In this document: positions 45,009-53,512 of the stretch, piece by piece
Layout of the letters: each line of letters opens with the position of its first letter
Position numbering within the stretch: position 1 is the first letter of the stretch
Made by a program: the position numbers and the translations under genes
Assembly: GCA_944381635.1 (NCBI GenBank)
Contig: CALWLY010000008.1
Location: 35,928 to 99,927, forward strand
Direction: 5' to 3'
From: an uncultured Lachnospiraceae bacterium
GTDB lineage: Bacteria; Bacillota; Clostridia; Lachnospirales; Lachnospiraceae
Length of the DNA: 64,000 nt
Notes under the pieces: model-generated
What the model saw: the letters and a program-made list of their open reading frames with translations, nothing else
Database searches by the model: none
What the model was told of the DNA's origin: nothing

Positions 45009-45920
45009 TTACTGGTTCTGGTATTCCATAAATCCATATTTTTCAAAGACTGCCAATGCTTCCTCAGACTGCAGGAATTCCACAAATTTCTCTGCCATTT
45101 CTTTGTTCTGGGAATCGGAAATAACCCCTACCGGATAGATTGCAGGCTCTGCCAGGCTGTCTGCAGGCGCCTCCGCAATCACTTTTACCTTGTCCGTGGT
45201 TGCCGCGTCTGTCGCATACACGATTCCGGCATCCGCACTTCCCTCTGCGACCCAATTGAGCACTTCTGTCACGTTGGTTCCAAGGCTTGCCTTAGCTAAA
45301 ACTTCATCCCATATGCCAAGGTTCGTCAAAGCTTCCTCGGAATACTGTCCCACCGGAACGCTGGCCGGATCGCCGATCGCTATGGTTTCCGCTTTGGTAA
45401 TATCCGTAAACTCTTTCAAATCCAATGTAGAATCCGCCGCTGTGATCAGTACAATTTTATTTTCCAACAGATTGACAACCGAAGCTTCCTCCACCAGACT
45501 CTCATCCACCAAGGCATTCATCTGTTTCGTTGCCGCAGACATAAATACCTCTGCCCCGATTCCTTCCTCAATCTGCGTCTGCAGTTTTCCTGAGCTGTCA
45601 TACGTTCCTTCCACTGAAACAGACGGATACATTTCCTCAAACATAGGAATCAGTTCATCCTCAAAAGAATATTCCAGACTGGCTGCCGCTGCAATCAACA
45701 GTTCGGAAGGCTCTGCATCTGTCGCTTCTTCCGCTGCAGCCTGCTGGCTCTGTGCCTCTTCCGTTACAGAATCTTCCTGAGAAGACTCCAAGGTCTCCTC
45801 TGCCGCCTGCGTGGATGCTGCCGTTTCTGTTCCTCCGTTAGCGCTGTCTGCACATCCTGCCAGCATGCTTCCTGTAAGCAATGCCGCAAATAAAATTCCA
45901 ATGCATGTTTTCTTTCTCAT
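45009..45920 (-). CDS. modA: Molybdate-binding lipoprotein
   Basis: The 303-residue protein captures molybdate (or tungstate) outside the membrane. The signal peptide MRKKTCIGILFAALLTG ends in the lipobox SMLAGC. A Ser/Glu/Ala-rich linker of about 60 residues precedes the binding domain, which starts ELLIAAAASLEYSFEDELIP and contains GKLQTQIEEGIGAEVFMSA and IAIGDPASVPVGQYSEEAL. The start at 45920 is clear; an in-frame extension to 46091 runs through a family A repeat and is not coding. GGAGG is just upstream. Confidence 0.94.
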   Translation of the reverse strand: MRKKTCIGILFAALLTGSMLAGCADSANGGTETAASTQAAEETLESSQEDSVTEEAQSQQAAAEEATDAEPSELLIAAAASLEYSFEDELIPMFEEMYPSVSVEGTYDSSGKLQTQIEEGIGAEVFMSAATKQMNALVDESLVEEASVVNLLENKIVLITAADSTLDLKEFTDITKAETIAIGDPASVPVGQYSEEALTNLGIWDEVLAKASLGTNVTEVLNWVAEGSADAGIVYATDAATTDKVKVIAEAPADSLAEPAIYPVGVISDSQNKEMAEKFVEFLQSEEALAVFEKYGFMEYQNQ

Positions 45921-45965
45921 GTTTATCCTCCATTTTACCGCTTTTGTCTTTGTAAGCTGCATTAT

Positions 45966-46037
45966 AAAAAGTATACGCATCCACAGCGGAGCGTCTTTTT
46001 TATGCAGTAGGAAAGAAATTTCATATTGTATAAAAAA
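45966..46037 (+). repeat. Family A hairpin element, copy 6 (internally deleted)
   Basis: AAAAAGTATAC is joined directly to GCATCCACAGCGGAGCGTC, T6, an imperfect stem (ATGCAGTAGGAAA / TTTCATATTGTAT) and A6. It lies in the 5' leader of modABC, between the predicted promoter and the modA start. Confidence 0.75.
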
Positions 46038-46065
46038 TGAACAAACACTTTTTCCTGGCAAGATT

Positions 46066-46095
46066 ATAAATCGAGTTATTTTTAAAAACAACTCG
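46066..46095 (-). promoter_or_regulatory. modABC promoter with overlapping palindromic operator
   Basis: On the minus strand, -35 TTGTTT, 17-base spacer, -10 TATAAT. The 24-bp palindrome CGAGTTNTTTTTAAAAANAACTCG (46072-46095, one mismatch pair) covers the -35 and most of the spacer, the expected place for a repressor such as the ModE-type protein. Confidence 0.65.
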
Positions 46096-46169
46096 AAAAT
46101 AAAAATCCAGCACTTTTTCCTTTTTTAAGTTTCCAAAAACCAGTGCGCAGCCAGACATATCACAACTGC

Positions 46170-46205
46170 AAAACAGCTGCCGGGATACCCAAAACCCGGC
46201 AGCTG
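46170..46205 (-). terminator. Intrinsic terminator of the TrpB2 gene
   Basis: CAGCTGCCGGG pairs with CCCGGCAGCTG, followed on the minus strand by TTTTG, 13 bp after the stop codon. Confidence 0.75.
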
Positions 46206-46217
46206 CCTTAACATGAA

Positions 46218-47615
46218 TCAGAATTCGTTCCCCTCAAATCTGGGAATACCGGCAAATCCGGCTTCCAGTTCTTCATCGGTGGGGATGTAATCTTTCATTT
46301 CTCCATTGTTGAATTTTTCATAGGCAACCATATCGAAATATCCAGTTCCTGTCAGTCCGAATACGATTGTCTTTTCCTCGTTGTTTTCTTTGCATTTTAA
46401 AGCCTCATCGATGGCTACGCGGATAGCATGGCTGCTTTCCGGTGCAGGAAGAATGCCTTCTACCCTGGCAAACATTTCCGCCGCCTCAAAGACGGAGGTC
46501 TGTTCCACACTCACCGCTTCCATCAGGCCGTCATGGTAAAGCTGAGAGAGAACCGAGCTCATGCCGTGATATCTAAGACCGCCCGCATGGTTCGCAGAAG
46601 GGATAAATCCAGAGCCCAGTGTATACATTTTCTGAAGAGGTGTGACCATTCCTGTATCGCAGAAGTCGTAAGCAAATTTTCCTCTTGTAAAGCTGGGGCA
46701 GCTTGCCGGTTCTACCGCAATGAAACGATAATCTTTTTCTCCCCGCAGCTTTTCTCCCATAAACGGTGAGATCAGACCGCCAAGATTGGAGCCGCCGCCT
46801 GCACAGCCGATGATCACATCCGGCGTAATGCCGTATTTATCAAGAGCTGCTTTGGTTTCCAGGCCGATTACAGACTGATGAAGCAGTACCTGGTTTAAAA
46901 CACTTCCCAAAACGTAACGATATCCTTCTGTGTGTGTGGCCACTTCCACCGCCTCTGAAATTGCACATCCCAGACTTCCTGTAGTACCCGGATGTTCTGC
47001 CAGAATTTTGCGTCCGATTTCCGTAGTCTCGGAGGGAGACGGTGTTACCGCTGCACCATAGGTACGCATTACCTCGCGGCGGAACGGTTTCTGCTCATAG
47101 GAACATTTTACCATGTATACTTTACAATCCAGTCCAAGGTAAGCACAAGCCATGGAAAGCGCCGTTCCCCACTGACCTGCTCCGGTCTCCGTTGTGACAC
47201 CCTTAAGTCCCTGTTTCTTTGCATAATAGGCCTGAGCGATGGCGGAATTCAATTTGTGGCTGCCGCTTGTATTGTTTCCTTCAAATTTGTAATAAATTTT
47301 CGCCGGTGTGTCCAGTTTCTTCTCCAGACAATAAGCCCTTACCAGCGGTGACGGACGATACATTTTATAAAAGTCCAGAATCTCCTGCGGAATATCAATA
47401 TAGGCATTGTCATTGTCCAGTTCCTGTTTTACCAGATCCTCACAAAATACCTGAGATAACTCTTCCGCAGTCATAGGCTTATGAGTAGCCGGATTTAAAA
47501 GAGGCGCCGGTTTGTTTTTCATGTCCGCCCGGACATTATACCACTGCTTGGGCATCTCACTTTCTTCCAGATAGATTTTGTAGGGGATTTCTCTGCTCTG
47601 ATTTGTCATGGTCAT
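46218..47615 (-). CDS. trpB: Tryptophan synthase beta-like protein (TrpB2)
   Basis: The 465-residue PLP enzyme belongs to the TrpB2 group: it has an N-terminal extension (PYKIYLEESEMPKQWYNV) absent from TrpB1. PLP Lys is in GNNTSGSHKLNSAIAQAYYAK, and the phosphate loop is GCAGGGSNLGG. ETGAGQWGTALSMACAYLG is diagnostic. TrpB2 condenses serine with indole without needing TrpA. No trpA or other trp gene is adjacent, so indole salvage or a stand-alone role is likely. A Trp T-box leader precedes it. The start is the ATG at 47615 or one two codons later. Confidence 0.93.
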   Translation of the reverse strand: MTMTNQSREIPYKIYLEESEMPKQWYNVRADMKNKPAPLLNPATHKPMTAEELSQVFCEDLVKQELDNDNAYIDIPQEILDFYKMYRPSPLVRAYCLEKKLDTPAKIYYKFEGNNTSGSHKLNSAIAQAYYAKKQGLKGVTTETGAGQWGTALSMACAYLGLDCKVYMVKCSYEQKPFRREVMRTYGAAVTPSPSETTEIGRKILAEHPGTTGSLGCAISEAVEVATHTEGYRYVLGSVLNQVLLHQSVIGLETKAALDKYGITPDVIIGCAGGGSNLGGLISPFMGEKLRGEKDYRFIAVEPASCPSFTRGKFAYDFCDTGMVTPLQKMYTLGSGFIPSANHAGGLRYHGMSSVLSQLYHDGLMEAVSVEQTSVFEAAEMFARVEGILPAPESSHAIRVAIDEALKCKENNEEKTIVFGLTGTGYFDMVAYEKFNNGEMKDYIPTDEELEAGFAGIPRFEGNEF

Positions 47616-47660
47616 TTTCTCCTTTCTCCATGGCCGGTAAGGAGAAATTTTTGTGTTTCA

Positions 47661-47990
47661 TAAAAAACTCCTGTCCCGGCAAAAAACAATTGTCTTTGCA
47701 GGGACAAGAGTATCAAAGTTCACTCCTGCGGTGCCACCCGGCTTGACGCCTTTTCCTGAATCTTCCTGCCGCTTCCCGGTAAAACCCGAAACAATGCAGA
47801 AAATCTGAAATCGGCATCCTCTCATGCATACTGACATATGCGCTCGTTGATAACGGAGTATCAGCTCCGGCTTCCCTACTGTGTTCGGGTCGCCCTCAGG
47901 AGTCCATTCACTAACAGCTGCGGCACCGCCTTACACCTGCCGGCGGCTCTCTGTAGCACGTATTACTGCTAATTACTTGCTCTCCTTCAT
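47661..47990 (-). promoter_or_regulatory. T-box leader, tryptophan specific
   Basis: The T-box core GGGTGGCACCGC is at 47728-47739, followed by a terminator (ACTCTTGTCCC / GGGACAGGAGT, then TTTTTT; 47662-47711). Stem I closes with AGGAG/CTCCT; its specifier loop has AGUA on the 5' side and GUGAA followed by UGG (47904-47906) on the 3' side. UGG is the tryptophan codon, which fits the downstream gene. Uncharged tRNA-Trp should allow read-through. Confidence 0.9.
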
Positions 47991-48007
47991 CGGTTTATGT
48001 TGGTGTT

Positions 48008-48036
48008 ATTTTATGCTCTAAAATCATCTTTGTCAA
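48008..48036 (-). promoter_or_regulatory. Promoter of the T-box/TrpB2 unit
   Basis: On the minus strand: -35 TTGACA (48031-48036), 17-base spacer, -10 TAAAAT (48008-48013), just upstream of the T-box stem I. Confidence 0.75.
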
Positions 48037-48096
48037 TAGCTTTTTGGCAAAATCAATAAATTTTACAATTGTACCGTCAGTTTTTCTGTCAATTTC

Positions 48097-48921
48097 CTAT
48101 TTTCCCACTCGTTCCCTGCAAAATGCCCACAGAGAAAACAGGCAAAACAGAATGATATCCATAACAACAATGCTGGCTCCTGTGGGAACCGCAAACAGAA
48201 AGCTGACTGTGATACCGCCAAAAAAACTTAACATAGCAACAATCACGGAACAGATCATGACTTTTTTATAGCTTTTGCAGACTCTCATGGAAGTCAGGGC
48301 CGGAAATACAATCAGGCTGGAAATCAGAAGCGCTCCCATCAGTCTCATGCCAAGCACGACTGTCACGGCGGTAAGAACCGCTAAAAGTGTATTATAGACA
48401 CCCGCCTTTGTCCCTGTACCTCTGGCGAAGGTTTCATCAAAAGTAACTGCAAAAATCTTGTCATAAAAAAATAAGTAAAGTATCAGTACCACAATGGAGA
48501 GAACCACTCCAAGGGCTACATCCGTTTTTGACATGGCAAGAATGGAACCGAAAAGGTAACTGTTCAAATCCGCATTTATGCCTGTACTCAAGGATATGAC
48601 CATAACTCCGATGGCCAACGCTCCTGTGGAAAACACAGCGATGGCCGCATCCCCTTTCATGTGCCCCGTCTCACTGAGACGCAGAAGGATGATTGCAGCT
48701 ACAATCACTACCGGAATCGCCACGGCAAGCGGCGCCAGATTCAGGGCCGATGCCACAGCCAGCGCGCCAAAGCCTACATGAGAGAGTCCATCTCCTATCA
48801 TAGAATACCGTTTCAGCACAAGGCTTACTCCCAAAAGTGCCGCGCAAAGGGAAAGAAGGGTGCCTACCAGAATTGCCCGCACCATAAACGGATATTGAAA
48901 CATCTGGAAGAAATCATCCAT
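48097..48921 (-). CDS. znuB: Zinc/manganese-type ABC transporter, permease
   Basis: The 274-residue membrane protein belongs to the ABC-3 family, with eight or so helices, LKRYSMIGDGLSHVGFGA (the ATPase contact loop) and RLMGALLISSLIVFPAL. The start MDDFFQMFQYPFMVRA at 48921 overlaps the ATPase gene by 8 bp and is preferred to an upstream one at 48966 that lies inside it. It is the last gene of the predicted zinc operon. Zn is favoured over Mn because of the CobW-type proteins and the His-rich loop of the binding protein. Confidence 0.9.
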   Translation of the reverse strand: MDDFFQMFQYPFMVRAILVGTLLSLCAALLGVSLVLKRYSMIGDGLSHVGFGALAVASALNLAPLAVAIPVVIVAAIILLRLSETGHMKGDAAIAVFSTGALAIGVMVISLSTGINADLNSYLFGSILAMSKTDVALGVVLSIVVLILYLFFYDKIFAVTFDETFARGTGTKAGVYNTLLAVLTAVTVVLGMRLMGALLISSLIVFPALTSMRVCKSYKKVMICSVIVAMLSFFGGITVSFLFAVPTGASIVVMDIILFCLFSLWAFCRERVGK

Positions 48922-49624
48922 GGCTTTCACCTCCCATAAAATATTTGCCGGCGTCACTTTCCTCATACTCTTTTACTGTCCCGAAAAAATAACTTCCCTG
49001 GGACAGATGCAAAATATGGCTGGCATGCTCCACCGCTTCTCTGATGGCGTGAGAAACCATCAGGATTGTAATATCGTGTTTTTGGTTTAACTCCTGCATA
49101 AGCCGATAAAATTCTTCGATTGCCACAGGATCCAGTCCAGTGGTGGGCTCATCCAGAAGCAAAATTTTTTCTGTCGCACACAGGGAACGGGCAAGCAGCG
49201 CCCGCTGTCTCTGTCCGCCGGAAAGTTCCCGAAAGCTTCTCTTTCTAAGGTCAGAAATCCCCATAAGCTCCATGTTCTTTTCCGCCCGCGCCTTATCCTC
49301 TTTGGAAAATCCGGGGCGGATTCCCCGGCGGTTTAAGCATCCGGACAACACCACTTCCCAGACTGAGGCCGGAAAGTCTCTCTGTGCCTCCGTCTGCTGG
49401 GGAACGTAGCCGATCTGAGTAGGTTTCAGACCGTCCCCTAAAATAATCTGTCCCTGAAAAGGCTTTTTCAGACCCAGAAGGCCCTTCAGCAAAGTGGTCT
49501 TCCCACTGCCGTTTTCGCCAATAATACAAAGATAATCTCCTTCGTTTACCTGAAAATTCAAATCTGATACAACAACCTGATTTTCATAGGCAAACGAAAC
49601 ATTTTCACAATTAATATATGCCAT
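48914..49624 (-). CDS. znuC: Zinc-type ABC transporter, ATP-binding protein
   Basis: The 236-residue ATPase shows CIIGENGSGKTTLLKGLLG (Walker A), IGYVPQQTEAQ (Q-loop), FRELSGGQRQRALLAR (signature) and ILLLDEPTTGLDPVA (Walker B). It powers import through the downstream permease. It lies 60 bp after the binding-protein gene and overlaps the permease gene by 8 bp. GAAAGGAGAG-like sequence (GAGAGGAAAGA) precedes the ATG. Confidence 0.92.
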   Translation of the reverse strand: MAYINCENVSFAYENQVVVSDLNFQVNEGDYLCIIGENGSGKTTLLKGLLGLKKPFQGQIILGDGLKPTQIGYVPQQTEAQRDFPASVWEVVLSGCLNRRGIRPGFSKEDKARAEKNMELMGISDLRKRSFRELSGGQRQRALLARSLCATEKILLLDEPTTGLDPVAIEEFYRLMQELNQKHDITILMVSHAIREAVEHASHILHLSQGSYFFGTVKEYEESDAGKYFMGGESHG

Positions 49625-49684
49625 TCTTTCCTCTCATTTTTCTTTCCATGAATGTGCCATGCAGACAAAAGGTTATCCTGTTGT

Positions 49685-50755
49685 CTAATTTAAAGCTTCT
49701 TTGAGTACCTCAAGATTCTGACGCATCAAAGATATATAGTCTTCCCCCCGCTCAAGCTCTTCTTTTGTGAGCGTGTGGCAGGAATGAAACATGGCTGTCT
49801 TTGCCCCGGTTGCCTCCGCAATAGCATCCGCTATCCGATGGTTGGACAGCTCCGGATACAAAATAACCGGAATCTTTTCCTCTTTTACCTTATCGATCAG
49901 ATAAGCTATGGTAGCCGCGCTGGGCTCTGTCTCAGAACTGCACCCCGGAAATGCCGCTTCAAACGTCAATCCGTAAGTTTTGGTAAAGTATAAAAACGGA
50001 AAACGATCCCCGAATACAAGCGTACTGCGTTTTCCCTCTGAAACTGCTTTTTCAAATTCCTGATCCAGAGCTTCCAGTTCTTTTTCATATTTCTCCGCAT
50101 TTTCCCGGTAGATATTTTCTCTTTCCGGATCCAGTTTTATCATTTCCTCACAGATATGATCAACCAGTATTTTGGCATTTTTAGGTGAAGTCCATGTGTG
50201 TTCATCGTATTCTGTTTCATCCAGATGAACAACTTCTCCCTCATGATCGTGGCCTTCGTGGTCCCCCTCTTCATGGTCGTGGTCATGCCCTCTTACCAGC
50301 ATGCCGGCAGAGGTTTCCTCCTCTAAGGGATCTACCCAGTCCAGCATGGAAAAAGCCTGCACCTCTTCATCATTTCCCAAAAGAAGCTCCTCCACCCACA
50401 CATCGGACTCACCGCCTGCGTAGAGAAACAAGTCGCTTTCGGTAATGCTGATAATGTCTCTGGGGGTAGGTTCATAGGAATGGCTCTCCATTCCCGGTTT
50501 CAAAAGCATCGTCACTTCCACATATTCTCCGCCGATTTTTGACACAAAATCATAAGGCGGAAAAATAGTCGTCACCACGGAAAGCTTTTCGCCTCCATCC
50601 GGCGCCGCTGTCTGTGCTGCTTCTTCCTGTCCGCAGGCAGAAAAAAGCAGCATGGATACAAGCAGCATCGTAACCGCTGCCGACCGCGTAACCTTTTTAT
50701 AAAACCAGCCTTTCCAGTACTCTTTGTTATCTAAATATTTGTTTTTATTTTTCAT
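49685..50755 (-). CDS. znuA: Zinc-binding lipoprotein of ABC transporter
   Basis: The 356-residue protein starts with a basic stretch of 24 residues, then the signal helix AAVTMLLVSMLLFSAC whose Cys is the lipid site. The cluster A-1 fold has metal ligands in GMESHSYEPTP and later in EHTWTSPKN, LVFGDRFPF and HSCHTLTKEEL. A His/Asp/Glu-rich loop (HDHDHEEGDHEGHDHEGE) at about residues 155-172 marks zinc rather than manganese specificity. It overlaps the CmpB-like gene by 11 bp, so the two are coupled. Confidence 0.92.
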   Translation of the reverse strand: MKNKNKYLDNKEYWKGWFYKKVTRSAAVTMLLVSMLLFSACGQEEAAQTAAPDGGEKLSVVTTIFPPYDFVSKIGGEYVEVTMLLKPGMESHSYEPTPRDIISITESDLFLYAGGESDVWVEELLLGNDEEVQAFSMLDWVDPLEEETSAGMLVRGHDHDHEEGDHEGHDHEGEVVHLDETEYDEHTWTSPKNAKILVDHICEEMIKLDPERENIYRENAEKYEKELEALDQEFEKAVSEGKRSTLVFGDRFPFLYFTKTYGLTFEAAFPGCSSETEPSAATIAYLIDKVKEEKIPVILYPELSNHRIADAIAEATGAKTAMFHSCHTLTKEELERGEDYISLMRQNLEVLKEALN

Positions 50756-51665
50756 CCTTTTTTTTCCGATATTCCTCTGCAGACTGTTTCAGTTCCTCCA
50801 ATGCCTCCTTAAACTTTTTCGATGCCATAGTCGGATTGCCTTTTAACATATTTCTTTTGCTCACATCACTTAAGAAAGATGCGATTTCATGATTTTCGAT
50901 ATTCATACGGAATTTGCTGCGCAGCTCGAAAAGTTCTTCTCTCTTGGCAGCCAGACGTTCAGATGCCGGAATCTGTTCGCGGATTCTGGCAAACAGTTTT
51001 TCAATATCCTCCGCAAGTTCCTCTTTTCTCTGCCTTTTTTCCAACTGTCTCTGGGTTCTGCTTTCATCCGCAAGGGCAAGAATTACATCCAGTCTGCGCT
51101 GCATACGCTCCAGTTCTTCTCTTGCCTGCTCCATTTTGATAAGTACATTGCGCAGATCCAGGGCAGCACGGAAGGAAAGAGCAAAATCTGCCACAAAAAT
51201 CACGGTGATAATCCATGTGATCGCTGTGAGAATCCCCTGGGGTATCATAAGTACAAAGCGTTCCACAGGTTTGTGCAAAAACTGTGTGAGAAATATCGTC
51301 AACGCTCCCCAGGCAAGGGTAGAGGATAAACAAATGTGCCCCTGGAAGTTAAATTTCTGATTGGAATAATCCCAGTAACGCACCTTGAAAAGAGCCTCCA
51401 TTGTCACACCGGTCACATATTCCAACAGTGTAGCGCCGATGCACCCGGCAAGAAAAGTAAGTACCAGATTATCCTGAAAAGGCATGGAAACAACCAGCAT
51501 CATAATAGCCCCGCTGCCATAAATAGGCAGAAAGGGTCCTCTCACAAATCCTCTGTTTACAAATCTTTTTTTCCTGATGGAAACATAGGCGGATTCAAAA
51601 CACCAGCCAAAAAAGCAGTAGAAATAAAAAAAGAAAATCCACTGCACTAACGTATAGGGTCCCAT
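50745..51665 (-). CDS. CmpB-like membrane protein with C-terminal coiled coil
   Basis: The 306-residue protein begins MGPYTLVQWIFFFYFYCFFGW, the start of the PF06541 family (putative ABC transporter type IV, CmpB). It has five to six membrane helices in the first 185 residues, including FVRGPFLPIYGSGAI and LLEYVTGVTMEALFKVRYWDY. The rest is a charged coiled coil (QAREELERMQRRLDVILA and on). The function is unproven. It is co-directional and overlapping with the zinc-binding lipoprotein gene, so a role linked to metal uptake or to envelope stress is possible. Confidence 0.8.
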   Translation of the reverse strand: MGPYTLVQWIFFFYFYCFFGWCFESAYVSIRKKRFVNRGFVRGPFLPIYGSGAIMMLVVSMPFQDNLVLTFLAGCIGATLLEYVTGVTMEALFKVRYWDYSNQKFNFQGHICLSSTLAWGALTIFLTQFLHKPVERFVLMIPQGILTAITWIITVIFVADFALSFRAALDLRNVLIKMEQAREELERMQRRLDVILALADESRTQRQLEKRQRKEELAEDIEKLFARIREQIPASERLAAKREELFELRSKFRMNIENHEIASFLSDVSKRNMLKGNPTMASKKFKEALEELKQSAEEYRKKKDEK

Positions 51666-51725
51666 AGCGTCCTCCTGTCTGCAAATCAAGTATGTCGTAG
51701 TTTCAAGTTCAGGCGGGCTGCACAA

Positions 51726-52496
51726 TCAGCGAAATACAGCTACACGTATACTGCATTTTCCTTTTTTCGTCAGATGCTGCATCCCCAGATAACGGAATTT
51801 TCCGCTGCCCCGTACGGTCACGGAATCTCCCTCTTTCAAAATATAACTGATATTTTCATTCAGTCTGCCATTTACATAAATCTTTTTAGCCCGGAAAAGT
51901 TCCACTGTCTGCGTTCTGGATATCCCATAAACTTTTGCAATCACCCCGTCGATCCTTTCGGAAGCCGCTGTAATCGTCTGCTCTTCCGGCTCTTTTATCA
52001 CAAATTCCCGGTCACCTTCCGCTCTTTTGCAGATTACATTGGTATGTTTGACCTTTGTCAGATTTTCACAGATATAGTCTGCAATCTTATCCGTACAAAA
52101 AAGCCATGCGCATTTGCCCTGAATAAAAATATCTCCCAATGTGCTTCTGTCAATTCCCAGGTTCATCAAGGCTCCCAGGAAATCCCTGTGCGTCAGGTTT
52201 TCTGCGAATTTTTCCATGGCAGGGCTGATTGCAAGGCAGACAATGGGAAATTCCTCCTCATAGCCGAACTCTTCCGGCGACCCGAAGCGTGCCATCTGCC
52301 GTTCGCTCTGCTCCGTTCCCCCATATAAAGCAACAGGAATGTGCGGGATTTCTCCACACGCATTCCATAACACTTCCTGCTCCGCCAGGGACAAAAAACC
52401 GGTAAAGGTATACAGATTCTGTGCGTAAGATTTCTCTCCCAGCTCCAGAAACCGTTTCCTAAGCCGCAGTAAATCCTTTTCTGTCTCTGCTGCCAC
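51726..52496 (-). CDS. ylmH: YlmH-family S4-domain RNA-binding protein
   Basis: The 256-residue protein has an N-terminal YlmH domain and a C-terminal S4 domain (about residues 182-240: ERIDGVIAKVYGISRTQ, then IYVNGRLNENISYIL and GDSVTVRGSGKF). In Bacillus YlmH binds stalled 50S subunits carrying peptidyl-tRNA in ribosome quality control, and it normally sits in the cell-division cluster. Here it lies between metal-homeostasis genes, which is unusual. It starts 22 bp after the CobW-like gene; a GGAG is close to the ATG. Confidence 0.88.
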   Translation of the reverse strand: MAAETEKDLLRLRKRFLELGEKSYAQNLYTFTGFLSLAEQEVLWNACGEIPHIPVALYGGTEQSERQMARFGSPEEFGYEEEFPIVCLAISPAMEKFAENLTHRDFLGALMNLGIDRSTLGDIFIQGKCAWLFCTDKIADYICENLTKVKHTNVICKRAEGDREFVIKEPEEQTITAASERIDGVIAKVYGISRTQTVELFRAKKIYVNGRLNENISYILKEGDSVTVRGSGKFRYLGMQHLTKKGKCSIRVAVFR

Positions 52497-52518
52497 TGTT
52501 CTCTCCTTTTTGTCAATG

Positions 52519-53448
52519 CTACATAAAACTGATGACTTCTTCTTTAGGGGCCTTTGTTTTTTCCACTTTCACTGCGTGAAGAACCGGTCCTTCCCCTTCG
52601 TAGTCTGCAAAATATTCGTATTCCACTTTGGCGGTAACCTTTACCCAATCCTTTTCCTTCAGACTTTCTGCGCCGTCATAGGCACAGGCAAATCCGAGAA
52701 ACGTCATATCTTCCGCACAGCAGGTCATCGCCAGTCTTCCCGGTACAAAATATCCTTTCGGGAAAGATTCCGGACGCACTACCATTCCTACGTACTGTAT
52801 GGTTTTTCCACGGTAACGCTCCAGATGATCCAAAGAATCCAGATACCAGATACCATACGTTTTGTCGTTTAAAACAATCGGTTCTTTGTTGATATCGTAG
52901 GGAAGATCTTCCTCCAAAAGCTCATCGATTTCGCCGTTGCTGTCTTCGAAAATGATTTCTGCCTGCTGATTGATTGCCTTCACATTTCGTTTGTATGTTG
53001 CAAGGTCTTCAATACCGTCGCAGCGGTTAAAAATAATCATTTCCGAATTGCGCAGCATATCTGCCACCATAGATTTCATGTTTGTGAAATACATAGGGAA
53101 CGTGGACGCATCGATTGTTGTGATCTGCTGTTCGATTTTCCAATGCCACGGCAGTTTGATATTTTTATGGTTCCACATTCCATTGTATTCAATAATGATT
53201 CTTTCCGGCTTATATTTCTTTTCCAGTTCCAAAAGCTTCTCCGGAGTAAAGTCCTCTTCCTCCTCAATAACTTCCAGAACAGAATTGCTTCTTTTTAGCA
53301 AAGCCGCGTCATATTCGTTTTCTCCTTCTTCACAAAGGACGATCAGCGTCTTGCCTTTTATCTGAAAATACGGCTGAGCCAATGTGTAAGTGATAAACTC
53401 TGTTTTGCCGCTCTCCAGAAATCCGTTAAGCATATAGACTGGTTTCAT
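52519..53448 (-). CDS. CobW-like GTPase fused to a YcgQ/DUF1980-like domain
   Basis: The 309-residue protein has an N-terminal G3E/CobW-type P-loop, MLNGFLESGKTEFITY, and IIFNRCDGIEDLATYKRN at the guanine-binding position. It lacks the CxCC metal-binding motif of true CobW proteins (the equivalent region reads IIIEYNGMW). The last 110 residues (WYLDSLDHLERYRGKT to the end) look like the C-terminal domain of YcgQ (TIGR03943), with PGRLAMTCCAEDMTFLGFACA. In Firmicutes YcgQ and YcgR are normally separate from GTPases. The fusion suggests that this protein coordinates metal or partner binding at the membrane; that is inference. Confidence 0.75.
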   Translation of the reverse strand: MKPVYMLNGFLESGKTEFITYTLAQPYFQIKGKTLIVLCEEGENEYDAALLKRSNSVLEVIEEEEDFTPEKLLELEKKYKPERIIIEYNGMWNHKNIKLPWHWKIEQQITTIDASTFPMYFTNMKSMVADMLRNSEMIIFNRCDGIEDLATYKRNVKAINQQAEIIFEDSNGEIDELLEEDLPYDINKEPIVLNDKTYGIWYLDSLDHLERYRGKTIQYVGMVVRPESFPKGYFVPGRLAMTCCAEDMTFLGFACAYDGAESLKEKDWVKVTAKVEYEYFADYEGEGPVLHAVKVEKTKAPKEEVISFM

Positions 53449-53512
53449 ATGTCTTTCTCCTATTTATAAATTCAAAAAAGATACATTTGGGACTTTGCAA
53501 GTCACTTTTTTT

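Noticed and set aside
45921..46091. 57-codon N-terminal extension of the modA frame
   Set aside because: It crosses a family A repeat and the predicted promoter, and the real signal peptide with GGAGG begins at 45920.
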